From Sphingobacterium sp. GVS05A (lineage in GTDB: Bacteria > Bacteroidota > Bacteroidia > Sphingobacteriales > Sphingobacteriaceae), in NCBI RefSeq assembly GCF_019969845.1, contig NZ_JAHXYR010000002.1, forward strand, positions 434,001 through 498,000: a stretch of 64,000 nt of DNA. The letters are read 5' to 3'. A program made the position numbers and the translations under genes. Positions 18,416 to 27,057 of the stretch are shown piece after piece. The first letter of the stretch is position 1, and each line of letters starts with the position of its first letter. The notes beneath the pieces are model-generated. The model saw only the letters and a program-made list of their open reading frames with translations, did no database searches and had not been told where the DNA came from.

Positions 18416-19234
18416 CTATATTGATATTGTCAGCAATGGAACATCGAGGCCAGAGGCCATCATCCGTGTTTTGCTGCGATGTGTCAACGAGCTCCAGAAA
18501 CCATATTTATAAGGAATCATAACCAATAGGTCCGTATGGCTTTCTTTGACCTCATCACGAATAGCTTTCACCACTTCATTTGAAGTTACATTTTTATAGT
18601 AATAGCTGACAATCCCCATCACATCGTTGATGGCTTCACGGGTAGCACTACCTTTTTCCTCGTTTAGCTGTTCGACGGTTTTACGGATATTGAGCACCTC
18701 TAGGACAGCATTAAAGTCAGTTGCAAAATCTTTAACTTTTTCTAGGATCTCTTTTTGGACACCACGAACGATGTCGCAGGCAAAGAGAATATGTTTTAGG
18801 CCGGTGAATTGTGCTCCCAATGGTACAGAGAGAATAGGAATTTTTAGCCTACTGATGGCTGCGGTCGTTGTATTGCCCAACATATCCTGGTCAAACGACC
18901 GTTTGGCCATACCCATGACCAGTAGATCGGCACCGGTTTCCTGAATACATTTTGTAATCTGATCGTAGAACAAACCAGTAGCCAGATAAGGGACGGCGGG
19001 CACCCCACTCTGTTGGGTAATAGCCTCCGCTTTATGTTTTAAAATCTTGTTTTGATGTTCAAAAATTTTGAACATAGAATCGGGAGAAAGACGTGCATTC
19101 ATCGCATGGATGGAAGGGTTCTGGAGAGAAAATAAGACAATCTCATATTCTTTACCTGCAAAAACTTCCAGTATAAAATTCAAGGCATGTTCTGCCTCTT
19201 CAGCATAGTCTGTAGCAACAATAATCCGTTTCAT
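18416..19234 (-). CDS. Universal stress protein with two Usp domains
   Basis: Starting at MKRIIVATDYAEEAEHAL (19234) the protein has 272 residues, about twice a single Usp domain. The first domain contains GADLLVMGMAKRSFDQDMLGN; the second begins GLKHILFACDIVRGVQKEI and ends LLVMIPYKYGFWSSLTHRSK. The G-2x-G-9x-G(S/T) ATP motif is not intact in either half, so ATP binding is doubtful. Such tandem proteins are cytoplasmic and respond to stress or starvation. The gene is alone; the ATG at 19261 would add only nine residues. Confidence 0.88.
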   Translation of the reverse strand: MKRIIVATDYAEEAEHALNFILEVFAGKEYEIVLFSLQNPSIHAMNARLSPDSMFKIFEHQNKILKHKAEAITQQSGVPAVPYLATGLFYDQITKCIQETGADLLVMGMAKRSFDQDMLGNTTTAAISRLKIPILSVPLGAQFTGLKHILFACDIVRGVQKEILEKVKDFATDFNAVLEVLNIRKTVEQLNEEKGSATREAINDVMGIVSYYYKNVTSNEVVKAIRDEVKESHTDLLVMIPYKYGFWSSLTHRSKTRMMASGLDVPLLTISI

Positions 19235-19353
19235 ATGATCCGATTTAATACGATTAAACAATTCCTTATTAATACGATCAAGTTACCGAAAAATAATAAA
19301 TCTGTCAACCGGACAATTGTCTCAGCATCGTCAATTTTCTCCCGATTTTACAG

Positions 19354-20241
19354 CTATTTTGAATAGCTATCTTTTACAAAAGAAGCCTTTTTCAGGTAGT
19401 CGATACTTTGCTCAAGGCCTGTGTAAATATCATTGCGTGTATCTTCTAATTCAACGAAAAGATATTTCAGTCCACCTGTTTTAGCATTGTTAAAGATCGC
19501 ATCAAACCCAACCATTCCACTTTGACCGATTTCACGGTGGTCTTTGATATGTAAAGCTTTAAATCTGCCTGCGTACTTGTTGAAATAATCCACAGGGCTT
19601 ACATCTCCGATTACTGCCCAGTAAACATCCATTTCAAAAAACACATTTTCAGGATTGGTATGCTCCAACATGTAATCGAACATCACTTTATCCTCTACCT
19701 TTTTAAATTCGTGTGCATGGTTGTGGTATCCATACAATATTCCCTGTTGGCGGCATTTTGCACCTACAGCATCCAAATAGCGGCATTGCGTTTCAAGATC
19801 TTTGAGCGTCTTAGGCACATCCATCCAAGGTGTTACAATGTATTTCATACCGGCAGCTTTGTGGGCAGCGATACATTCGTCCCACCATTTCAAGGATTCT
19901 GAGAAATCTCCAGATGCAAGTTCCTGTGCAGACAATGTTTTTGTCGCATGGGACGACAATACCTTCATTCCTGTTTTTTCCACTTTGGCTTTAAATTCCT
20001 GTGGGCTCAGGTTGTACAGTTTACCATCTTTATAACCAGCAGCTTCCACTCCAGTATAACCAAGCGCAGCAATCTTTTGTAGAATTTGATCGAAATTCGG
20101 ATTCTTGCTGATTTCTTCACGTACAGAATATAACTGTAGACCAATTTCTTTTTTTTCGGCTTTTTGTTGCGCAAAAGTCGGATTGATGGCCAATAGCATA
20201 CAGCCAGCCATTAAAGATCCGATGAGTGTTCTTCTTTTCAT
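19354..20241 (-). CDS. Exported sugar phosphate isomerase/epimerase-family protein
   Basis: The 295-residue protein has a signal peptide (RRTLIGSLMAGCMLLAINPTFAQ) and a xylose-isomerase-like TIM barrel. Family signatures are KEIGLQLYSVREEI, YGYHNHAHEF with a likely metal-binding histidine, VFFEMDVYW, ALHIKDHREIG and LFVELED. The export signal places it in the periplasm, unlike the cytoplasmic paralogue at 2903. Secreted members are known to act with periplasmic FAD dehydrogenases on 3-keto-glycosides; that role is inference here, since the gene stands alone about 14 kb from the dehydrogenase operon. Confidence 0.87.
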   Translation of the reverse strand: MKRRTLIGSLMAGCMLLAINPTFAQQKAEKKEIGLQLYSVREEISKNPNFDQILQKIAALGYTGVEAAGYKDGKLYNLSPQEFKAKVEKTGMKVLSSHATKTLSAQELASGDFSESLKWWDECIAAHKAAGMKYIVTPWMDVPKTLKDLETQCRYLDAVGAKCRQQGILYGYHNHAHEFKKVEDKVMFDYMLEHTNPENVFFEMDVYWAVIGDVSPVDYFNKYAGRFKALHIKDHREIGQSGMVGFDAIFNNAKTGGLKYLFVELEDTRNDIYTGLEQSIDYLKKASFVKDSYSK

Positions 20242-20492
20242 GAGTTTTATTTATTCATAGACCTATCCAACACGAAAGCTATGGTAAACATCAGTTTACG
20301 GGTTGTTTAGGTTTATTCGTGTTAAGTGCAGCTGCAATGTATGCAAATCCGTTAAAAAACACAACGTTTTAGCTTTTTATTTATTCACATTCCCACGTTT
20401 TTGAAGGTTAGCAGCAGCCTTCTCTAAAATCGAACATTTTAAACGATTTGCAGTTCAAACTTGTTCTATCGGTAGAGACAACAATTAAAAAG

Positions 20493-20675
20493 ATGGAAAA
20501 TCAATTCAACACCCCAGAGCATAGCAATGAGAAGCAGGAGGAAAAATTACCTCCTATAGCCGTTGAAGAAAAAGATGATGCACCTGCTGGTCGCAATATC
20601 AAACGAACAATTATTATTGCCGTTTGTGTGCTGATTGTATTTTATTTGATCTATTATTTTACGAGTGCACATTAA
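20493..20675 (+). CDS. Small single-pass membrane protein
   Basis: From the ATG at 20493 the product has 60 residues: a polar, acidic N-terminal half (MENQFNTPEHSNEKQEEKL) and one C-terminal transmembrane segment (TIIIAVCVLIVFYLIYYF) with positive charges just before it, so the acidic half should face the cytoplasm. I do not recognise a family. The longer in-frame extension upstream lacks any sign of being coding. It is followed by a strong hairpin at 20726-20763. Confidence 0.6.
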   Translation: MENQFNTPEHSNEKQEEKLPPIAVEEKDDAPAGRNIKRTIIIAVCVLIVFYLIYYFTSAH

Positions 20676-20725
20676 TTGGGAGGAAGTCCATTCACCATGA
20701 AATTGACAGTTATCCAATTGGAATA

Positions 20726-20763
20726 TTTCAGTTTTATCAGTCTACGGGCTGATAAAACTGAAA
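20726..20763 (+). terminator. 15-bp perfect hairpin
   Basis: TTTCAGTTTTATCAG (20726-20740) pairs perfectly with CTGATAAAACTGAAA (20749-20763) around an 8-nt loop. No long T-run follows, but many Bacteroidota terminators lack one. It closes the small membrane-protein transcript, or could be an operator dyad for the AraC gene at 20869. Confidence 0.6.
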
Positions 20764-20868
20764 CAATCATCTATTTATAAATAAATGGGAGTATTGAATT
20801 TATGAATATTATATCATGACGATTCTATAGGATAAAGTCGGTAAATAAAAATTTTGTATTTTACTGCT

Positions 20869-21708
20869 ATGACGTCTTCACTTATTCAAGTTGGAATCCC
20901 GGAGATCCTCTCGGAGCAGTTGGAATTGACCGAACCATTCTACTTCATTATTTTAATGGAGCAGGAGCTTCACTTTTCAATAGATTTGGTACCTTATCAA
21001 TCTGCTGCGAAAAGCATTTTATTTCTATCCCCTTTTCAAATGTTTTCAGTCAAAGAAAAGCTAGCAGAGCATACAAAGGTGTTAAAATTTCATGGCGATT
21101 TCTATTGCATCGAGTATCATAAGGATGAGGTAGCCTGCAATGGCTTATTATTCAACAACATTTACCTACAACCGCATGTCGCGTTGACACAAGAAGCATT
21201 TCAGGAAATTACTGCGATCATAGACAAAATAGATCATTTAAAATATTCGTCCGCTTCCTTTGATCAGGCAATTACAAAGACCTACCTGCAGCTCATCCTC
21301 GCCATTGCAAGCAAACAGAAGATATTAACCAATAAACTATCCTTACCAACCACATCACGTAAGGATCCTATCGATGGTTTTGAACAACTTTTGGAAAATA
21401 AGTACAAAACACATAAAAGTGTCTCTTTTTACGCTGAATACTATAATCTGAGTTCTGCTGCTTTCACAAAAAAAGTGAAACAGAAATGGGGTAAATCCCC
21501 TTCCACACTTATTCAGGAACGTATTGTGCTCGAAAGCAAAAGGCTTCTTCACTTAACCCCTAAGAGCATCAAAGAAATTGCGGCCGAGCTACAGTATCTG
21601 GATGAGTTTTATTTCAGTAGGTTTTTCAAAAAGATGATCGGTGTATCTCCAAAAGTCTTTCGCGAACAGGTCGGACTATCTATTGTTGCCAAAAAGTCTA
21701 TGTTATAA
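20869..21708 (+). CDS. AraC-family transcriptional regulator
   Basis: The 279-residue protein has a variable N-terminal sensor half and a C-terminal AraC double helix-turn-helix: SVSFYAEYYNLSSAAFTKKV then IKEIAAELQYLDEFYFSRFF and the signature FKKMIGVSPKVFREQVG. The start MTSSLIQVGIPEIL is preferred over the ATG at 20854. The next gene, 71 bp downstream on the same strand, is a DUF417/RclC-like protein. In E. coli the AraC-type RclR controls rclC, so a similar pairing is possible, but the sensor halves cannot be compared here. Confidence 0.92.
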   Translation: MTSSLIQVGIPEILSEQLELTEPFYFIILMEQELHFSIDLVPYQSAAKSILFLSPFQMFSVKEKLAEHTKVLKFHGDFYCIEYHKDEVACNGLLFNNIYLQPHVALTQEAFQEITAIIDKIDHLKYSSASFDQAITKTYLQLILAIASKQKILTNKLSLPTTSRKDPIDGFEQLLENKYKTHKSVSFYAEYYNLSSAAFTKKVKQKWGKSPSTLIQERIVLESKRLLHLTPKSIKEIAAELQYLDEFYFSRFFKKMIGVSPKVFREQVGLSIVAKKSML

Positions 21709-21779
21709 CCCTATTTGTCCATGTTTTGACAACCTAATCCTATCTAATTTTGCTTTATTCTTTAATCAGACAAAGTAAG

Positions 21780-22385
21780 ATGGAAAAAATAATAAACATG
21801 TTCGCGAGAAGCCAAAACAGCTTTATCAATTTTGCCCGCATCACGATATTTATCGTTATGGCCTGGATAGGTGGTTTAAAAGTGTATCAATACGAAGCGG
21901 ATGGCATTGTTCCATTTGTCATCAACAGCCCCTTTATGAATTTCTTTTACCACAACACAGGAAAATATGCCGAGGATAAAAATGGAAAACTGGTTCCCGA
22001 ATATCAGCTATTCAAAAACCCAGAAGGTCTGATGGTTAAGAAAAATATGAGTTGGCATCAACAAAATGGGACGTATACCTTTTCTTATCTGTTGGGCTTC
22101 GTAATCGTCGTCATCGGGTCGATGACTTTGTTGGGAATCTGGTTTCCAAAAATAGGTTTATGGGGCGCCATATTTACGATAGGAATGTCCATCGTGACAC
22201 TAACTTTTCTCATGACCACACCTGATACCTTTGTCCCAAAACTAGATGGTGATTTACCCTCACCAAACGTTGGCTTCCCCTACCTATCCGCAGCAGGACG
22301 TTTGGTGTTAAAAGATATTATTATGCTAGCAGCAGCGTTGCTCATTGCTTCCGATTGCGCCAAGCGCATACTTACCAATAAATAA
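21780..22385 (+). CDS. DUF417 (YkgB/RclC-like) membrane protein
   Basis: From MEKIINMFARSQNSF the protein has 201 residues and four hydrophobic segments. The pattern FARITIFIVMAWIGGLKVYQYEADGI, then PFVINSPFMNFFY and YPFS-like loops, and the closing YLSAAGRLVLKDIIMLAAALL are typical of DUF417, whose E. coli member RclC helps resist reactive chlorine. It sits in the inner membrane. A role in oxidant defence is inferred from the family; the AraC gene directly upstream is a likely regulator. Confidence 0.88.
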   Translation: MEKIINMFARSQNSFINFARITIFIVMAWIGGLKVYQYEADGIVPFVINSPFMNFFYHNTGKYAEDKNGKLVPEYQLFKNPEGLMVKKNMSWHQQNGTYTFSYLLGFVIVVIGSMTLLGIWFPKIGLWGAIFTIGMSIVTLTFLMTTPDTFVPKLDGDLPSPNVGFPYLSAAGRLVLKDIIMLAAALLIASDCAKRILTNK

Positions 22386-22476
22386 TCCACTGTTTATCTG
22401 GGCGCTTATTGTGAAGAAGGTGCACTTACATATGAACAACAAGGCAACTATAAAGAATACCGGAAGAAAAGTGACA

Positions 22477-23523
22477 CTACTTCGAAAACTCCCGAAAACG
22501 GTTAGCCCTTTTGAAAGTGCCCAGATCATTAAATCGAACACCGTACTTTTTCAGCACTTCCTGTGCTTTCTTACGACCGATATGGCGTACATAGAAGGTT
22601 TCATTGACGACAAAGTGATGAATACTATGTGTCCACCCAAAAAAGAAACAGAATAATTGCATCGGATATGTCCACCAGATATTGAGAACCTGCGTCTGTT
22701 CAATCACATTCCCCTCCTCCACATCACCGAAATAATGCATATTGGAAGTGATGAAATGCAAACAAAACTGCCGCAGTAAATTAGGCAACAGGATCGTATA
22801 AATGATCACATTTAGACTTATCAACATGTTATCAACATAGTGTGGAAAACTCAAATTCACCACAGAACGTTCATTTAACCAATCCAATAGCGCATCCGCA
22901 AAGAAGAAATATAAGATGACATGTGCAAAAATCGTCACAGGAACAATGCTCAAAAACATGATCTGTTTCAATTTTGACGATGTCTCCACTTTCAGGTTAC
23001 CATTCTTGACTTCCTGATCCATATCACTAAACATACGATGTAAACGTAGTAGTCCACCCAAAACAACATCGGGCGTTGTCAGCAGACGTTTAATTGTCCA
23101 ACGTTCGCCATTGGTCACACTACGTTCCTCCACATCGTGTAATGTCCCCGAAAATTTATGATGATGGTGGTGTAAGGTACGCCGGATCCAAGGGTTGACT
23201 GTCAGCGGACGTAAGATCCAAACGGTGAAAAGCATAAAATGATGCACAGTCTTCTGCTTTTTAAAATAAAGCCAGTGAATAAGATCATGCTCGATTTCAT
23301 GAAGAACCCCCATAAAAAAAGCGTTCGCAACAATCATCAGCCAGGTAGGAACAAGTGCTTTGTACCAGCATATTGATACAGCAAGGATAGCAATAATAGC
23401 AATTAAAAATATAGCCAATCCGATACTATTCTGAAGTTTTAATATGGGATAGGCTCCTTTTAGCTGTTGATAGGAAAGATTTATCTCCCTTCTGATCTGA
23501 CTCGACTTCTCTTGATGTGTCAA
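22477..23523 (-). CDS. Membrane fatty-acid desaturase family protein (TTG start)
   Basis: The 348-residue protein has the three histidine boxes of di-iron membrane desaturases: HEIEHDLIH (about residue 75), HHHHHKF (about 117) and HSIHHF near the C-terminus, with hydrophobic hairpins between. It would introduce a double bond or hydroxyl into a lipid acyl chain in the inner membrane. The frame has a TAA five codons before the TTG at 23523 and no in-frame ATG until well inside the conserved part, so TTG is the most probable start. It is convergent with the DUF417 gene and divergent from 23694. Confidence 0.88.
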   Translation of the reverse strand: MTHQEKSSQIRREINLSYQQLKGAYPILKLQNSIGLAIFLIAIIAILAVSICWYKALVPTWLMIVANAFFMGVLHEIEHDLIHWLYFKKQKTVHHFMLFTVWILRPLTVNPWIRRTLHHHHHKFSGTLHDVEERSVTNGERWTIKRLLTTPDVVLGGLLRLHRMFSDMDQEVKNGNLKVETSSKLKQIMFLSIVPVTIFAHVILYFFFADALLDWLNERSVVNLSFPHYVDNMLISLNVIIYTILLPNLLRQFCLHFITSNMHYFGDVEEGNVIEQTQVLNIWWTYPMQLFCFFFGWTHSIHHFVVNETFYVRHIGRKKAQEVLKKYGVRFNDLGTFKRANRFREFSK

Positions 23524-23693
23524 TGTAATGTGATTTTAAATACGAAAATACAGTTTTTACCGGACATCACAGCAGCTCCTTCCTTTAGAATGTAGATGAC
23601 TACAAGATATTTATCACATTTTTAAAAAAACCTGTAACATAGTTCCCGACACGTATACTAATTTGAAAAATAAACATATTAAACTAGACAATT

Positions 23694-24188
23694 ATGGAAA
23701 AGAGATCTATTTACAGCTGGAAGAACAATTTATTGGGAAATAAATCAAAGTTATATAACAATGATACTCAGATCGGCTCATTGGAATCCAATGACTGGAC
23801 GCTAGATGCCAATGTCTCTATTCGTTCAGATCAATATAGTTTTAAAAATAAAGGCCTTTTCAACCCATATACTGAAATACGCAATAAACAGGGTGAACTG
23901 ATCGGTGACATCGAATACAACAACTGGACAGGGGGAGCAACCATTAGTCTAATTGACAAAAAATATAAGTGGAGTACGCGTAATATGTGGATGTCGGCCT
24001 GGAAAATCGAAGACGAACAGGGACAAATTGTTGAAGTAAGTCCTTCGGTTATGGGCAATGGCGGAACAATAGAAAGTATTGAAAACAGTGAACTATTGTT
24101 ATCAATCAGCCTATACCTCCAAAAAAGAGTCGCGGTGATGTATTCAATGGTTGCACTTATTCCCGTCTTCGCAATACTCTTATTTTAA
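23694..24188 (+). CDS. Hypothetical protein with LURP-one/tubby-like repeats
   Basis: The 164-residue protein holds two similar strand-rich units, one around IGSLESNDWTLDANVSI and one around IGDIEYNNWTGGATISL, each followed by an aromatic strand (YSFKNKG, YKWSTRN). This resembles the beta-barrel pattern of LURP-one-related/scramblase-like proteins. A hydrophobic C-terminal segment (YSMVALIPVFAILLF) may insert in the membrane. I do not claim a function. It is followed by a clear terminator at 24227. Confidence 0.65.
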   Translation: MEKRSIYSWKNNLLGNKSKLYNNDTQIGSLESNDWTLDANVSIRSDQYSFKNKGLFNPYTEIRNKQGELIGDIEYNNWTGGATISLIDKKYKWSTRNMWMSAWKIEDEQGQIVEVSPSVMGNGGTIESIENSELLLSISLYLQKRVAVMYSMVALIPVFAILLF

Positions 24189-24226
24189 TCAGTCTCAACG
24201 ATATTCATTACGATTTCATATTATAT

Positions 24227-24254
24227 AAAACAGGCGAAATGCCTGTTTTTTTTT
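24227..24254 (+). terminator. Rho-independent terminator
   Basis: AAAACAGGC (24227-24235) pairs with GCCTGTTTT around a 5-nt loop, followed by a run of nine T. It ends the transcript of the hypothetical gene at 23694-24188. Confidence 0.9.
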
Positions 24255-24306
24255 GTACTAATCACAAGCCCCAGCCCTCTCCCATTCAATACTAAATTTT
24301 TTTTTC

Positions 24307-24411
24307 AACTAGGATCCAACTAGGGTTTAACTAGGGATCTAACTTTCATTTAATAGGGACTTCATACGGACTTTATTCGGACTTCATACGGACTTCATAC
24401 GGACCTCATTC
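24307..24411. repeat. Two blocks of 11-bp tandem repeats upstream of the DUF6266 gene
   Basis: Block one, 24307-24340: three units AACTAGGATCC, AACTAGGGTTT, AACTAGGGATCT. Block two, 24357-24411: five 11-bp units GGACTTCATAC, GGACTTTATTC, GGACTTCATAC, GGACTTCATAC, GGACCTCATTC. The period is close to one helical turn, so all units face the same side of the DNA. They may be protein-binding repeats or simply slippage-prone DNA. With the terminator at 24227 they fill the 353-bp gap before 24542; no gene is seen there. Confidence 0.8.
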
Positions 24412-24541
24412 GGATGAAAGCGTATAATCTCCCTATTATATCCCTGTTTTGTATCAGTTAATTTACAATAAGTATACTGCTTGAGGCAAACTTTCCCCCT
24501 ACTTGTCTGTTAAAAGAATCAAACCAATTATAAATGAATTT

Positions 24542-25204
24542 ATGGCACGAGTAAATAATGGAGCAAACGGCGCTCCATCCGGAAAGGTTGGCGCTGTCGT
24601 GTTTTGCAAATGGAAGGATATCACCTATGTACGTTCGCTTCCTAAAGTCAAAAAAAGAAGAAAACTATCTGACAGTGAAAATAAAAACAGAAGTAAATTT
24701 GCCTTTACCCAAACTTTTCTGGGTCAATTCACAAAATTTTTCCGTTTAGGTTTTCAGCGATATAGAGAAAATATGACCGCATTTAATGCGGCGATGTCTT
24801 ATCATCTTGAGCATGCAGTCCTCCTGGGTGAACAGGGACCTGCAATCAACTATGAAAAGTTTGCTATTAGCAGAGGACTGGAAGACATTATCATTTCCAC
24901 ATCCACCGAGATCATAAACGGCAAGATCGAGATCAAATGGGAACTCAAAATAACGAAAGAATTGCTGCACCATGAGCTAAGTGACTTTAGAAGCATGGTA
25001 CTCTTATTGCCTGAGGATCCGAAAAACCATGCCACTGGAGTATCATTGGGCAATTCTATCGAATATCGATCCCAATTGATTGATCTACCTAAGGTCAGAG
25101 AAAGTTCAATTTTTCACCTCTATCTTGGTTTTGCAGCAACAGATGGCAGCAATCGTAGTATGAACAGCGTTTATCTGGGTATAGTAACAGTAGAGAAAGA
25201 ATGA
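24542..25204 (+). CDS. DUF6266 family protein
   Basis: From MARVNNGANGAPSGKVGAVV the product has 220 residues. The N-terminus, with GKVGAVVFCKWKDITYVRSLPK, is the hallmark of DUF6266, a family restricted largely to Bacteroidota and of unknown function. Later parts are strand-rich (IEIKWELKITKELL, HLYLGFAATDGSNRSMNSVYLG). It has no signal peptide. An ATG at 24503 would add 13 residues, but family members usually begin close to this motif. Its promoter region contains the 11-bp repeat blocks. Confidence 0.78.
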   Translation: MARVNNGANGAPSGKVGAVVFCKWKDITYVRSLPKVKKRRKLSDSENKNRSKFAFTQTFLGQFTKFFRLGFQRYRENMTAFNAAMSYHLEHAVLLGEQGPAINYEKFAISRGLEDIIISTSTEIINGKIEIKWELKITKELLHHELSDFRSMVLLLPEDPKNHATGVSLGNSIEYRSQLIDLPKVRESSIFHLYLGFAATDGSNRSMNSVYLGIVTVEKE

Positions 25205-25246
25205 TGTAATTTTATGCCAAATACCTTACGACGATAAACAGGATTG

Positions 25247-25978
25247 CTATTCTCGTTTCGCAGTAAATGATTCATAGCTCTTCTTTATATAAAGGTACAG
25301 ATCATACGTATTCCAGGATTGCACCTGTTCAAAAGTTAGCCTGTAGTTTTCCATAAAAGTCGTAATATCCTCGTCTTTTATGGTGATACTCATTTTAACA
25401 GCATTTCTATTAAAGACACTGTCTATTTTGCTTTCCTTAATCGCATGTTGGATATTCTTCTCCATTGCTCTAGCTCGTTTTCCATTCTTGCTAAAAAGTT
25501 CGTAGAAAAAAGTGATGGGTTTCCCGCCAAAGGGATTTAGAAGTGCAATAGATGGCTTTCCTCCATAATAGATACCAGCTTTCTTGTTCTTCTCCTTTTC
25601 TATTTCCTTTAAATCATCGATCTCTTTGTTATGTCGGTTCCTTGTTATCACAATTTCATCAAGGACGATAGGGCGTTTCTTTAGAAAGATAGAATCTGTT
25701 AGCTTGTCGCCAAAAACTAGCTTCGTTTGCCAGTGATCATGTCTGAATTCAATGGTATCATCTAATCTATAGTCGAGGACAAAATCTCCATAAACATCCG
25801 TAACAGTATGTTTTTTTGAATTCAAGTTTAAAAGGTTAATCCCCCGGAGCAGTAAGGTTGTATCAGCCGACAAAACTGTCCCCCTATATTCATTTCCTTT
25901 TTGGCCATAGATGGGACTTAAATAGCTGGATAAACAAATGATGAATAACAGCAATAAAAACTTACCGGAGTCGCTCAT
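25247..25978 (-). CDS. Secreted carboxypeptidase-regulatory-like domain protein
   Basis: The 243-residue protein has a signal peptide (LLLLFIICLSSYLSPIYG), then a beta-sandwich of the CarboxypepD-regulatory-like type (EYRGTVLSADTTLLLRGINLL, DVYGDFVLDYRLDD) and the sequence IVLDEIVITRNRHNKEI, which resembles the TonB-box/hinge of SusC proteins although no barrel follows. The C-terminal half is helical and charged. Similar envelope proteins are frequent in Bacteroidota with unknown function. It is convergent with the DUF6266 gene and divergent from pstS. Confidence 0.72.
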   Translation of the reverse strand: MSDSGKFLLLLFIICLSSYLSPIYGQKGNEYRGTVLSADTTLLLRGINLLNLNSKKHTVTDVYGDFVLDYRLDDTIEFRHDHWQTKLVFGDKLTDSIFLKKRPIVLDEIVITRNRHNKEIDDLKEIEKEKNKKAGIYYGGKPSIALLNPFGGKPITFFYELFSKNGKRARAMEKNIQHAIKESKIDSVFNRNAVKMSITIKDEDITTFMENYRLTFEQVQSWNTYDLYLYIKKSYESFTAKRE

Positions 25979-26140
25979 AACAAGACTATTATCGAAGCTG
26001 AAAAATTACCACAATCTATCAAATCATTTCAGTTTATAAAAACGCTTTAACACTATTTAGCTGTTTGCCGTATAAATCACCCCGGTTGACTACGACCAAC
26101 ATGAGGTAATGTGTGTACAAAATATTAATTCACAATAAGA

Positions 26141-26160
26141 TAACACAAACCTAACACAAA
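26141..26160 (+). promoter_or_regulatory. Pho-box-like 11-bp direct repeat before pstS
   Basis: TAACACAAACC (26141-26151) is followed at once by TAACACAAA (26152-26160), an 11-bp period; a weaker third unit may start at 26130. PhoB-type regulators bind direct repeats with 11-bp period, and the site lies 30 bp before the pstS start, where an activator would replace the -33 element. No phoB/phoR gene is present in the window. Confidence 0.6.
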
Positions 26161-26190
26161 ATCATTCTTGTTGTGTTTAACTTAGTAAGA

Positions 26191-27051
26191 ATGAATGATA
26201 TGGCTTTCAATCGTCTTATTTCTACTGTCCTTCTTGGTTTCAGTACCCTGTTATGGTCCTGCGGTAATACCGATCATACCATCAAAATGAAAGGTTCGGA
26301 TACCGAAGTGAATCTTGCTGTTAATCTAGCCGAGGCCTACAATAAAACAGATCCAACATTCAGTATGGCTATCTCCGGTGGCGGTTCGGGACTTGGCATT
26401 ACTTCCCTATTGAATGGTCAGGCAGATATCGCCAACTCATCGCGTCCGCTGACCGAAGAAGAGCAGGCACTCTTCAAAAAGAAGAACATGCTCCTGAAAA
26501 CCGTTGTCTTTGCCGAAGATGCCACCGCTTTTGTTGTTCACAGCGACAATCCGATCACGGAGATCGATGTAAAAACGCTTTCAAAAATCATGAGCGGTCA
26601 GGTAGAAAACTGGAAATCTGTTTCTGGACAGGATGTTCCGATCAATATCTATGGTAGACAGAGCAGTTCGGGAACCTATTCATTTATTCGCAAGAAGCTA
26701 AAAATAGCCTATAGCCAAAAGGCCAAAGAAATGACCGGAAATGCACAAATTCTGGAAGCCATCAAAATTGACAAGTCTGGTATCGGTTATGTCGGTGCCG
26801 GTTATATTTCCAAAAAGATTCAGGATAACAAAGGTATCAAAGTATTGAAAATCAAAAATGATGCAGATTCCAATGCTATATCACCCTTAGATCCTACAGC
26901 AATAAAAAATAGATTATATTTTTTTCAACGTCCCCTCTATCAGTTTATTCCCGAAAAATCATGGGCCAAAGTGCTGTCATTTATCCAATTTGAAACCAAA
27001 GGAGGAGGGACCAAGATCATCGAAAACTCAGGTTATTACCTTATTCAATAA
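26191..27051 (+). CDS. pstS: Phosphate ABC transporter, substrate-binding lipoprotein
   Basis: From the ATG at 26191 the protein has 286 residues. A lipoprotein signal (LISTVLLGFSTLLWSCGN) is followed by the PBP-like fold: KMKGSDTEVNLAVNLAEAY, AISGGGSGLGITSLLNGQADIANSSRP and INIYGRQSSSGTYSFIRKKL, which hold the phosphate-binding serines and glycines. It captures inorganic phosphate and passes it to PstCA. A GTG at 26173 and an ATG at 26200 are alternative starts. It is the first gene of a tight operon. Confidence 0.92.
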   Translation: MNDMAFNRLISTVLLGFSTLLWSCGNTDHTIKMKGSDTEVNLAVNLAEAYNKTDPTFSMAISGGGSGLGITSLLNGQADIANSSRPLTEEEQALFKKKNMLLKTVVFAEDATAFVVHSDNPITEIDVKTLSKIMSGQVENWKSVSGQDVPINIYGRQSSSGTYSFIRKKLKIAYSQKAKEMTGNAQILEAIKIDKSGIGYVGAGYISKKIQDNKGIKVLKIKNDADSNAISPLDPTAIKNRLYFFQRPLYQFIPEKSWAKVLSFIQFETKGGGTKIIENSGYYLIQ

Positions 27052-27057
27052 AATAAC

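Noticed and set aside
24307..24411. CRISPR array
   Set aside because: Units are 11-bp contiguous repeats without spacers and no cas gene is near.
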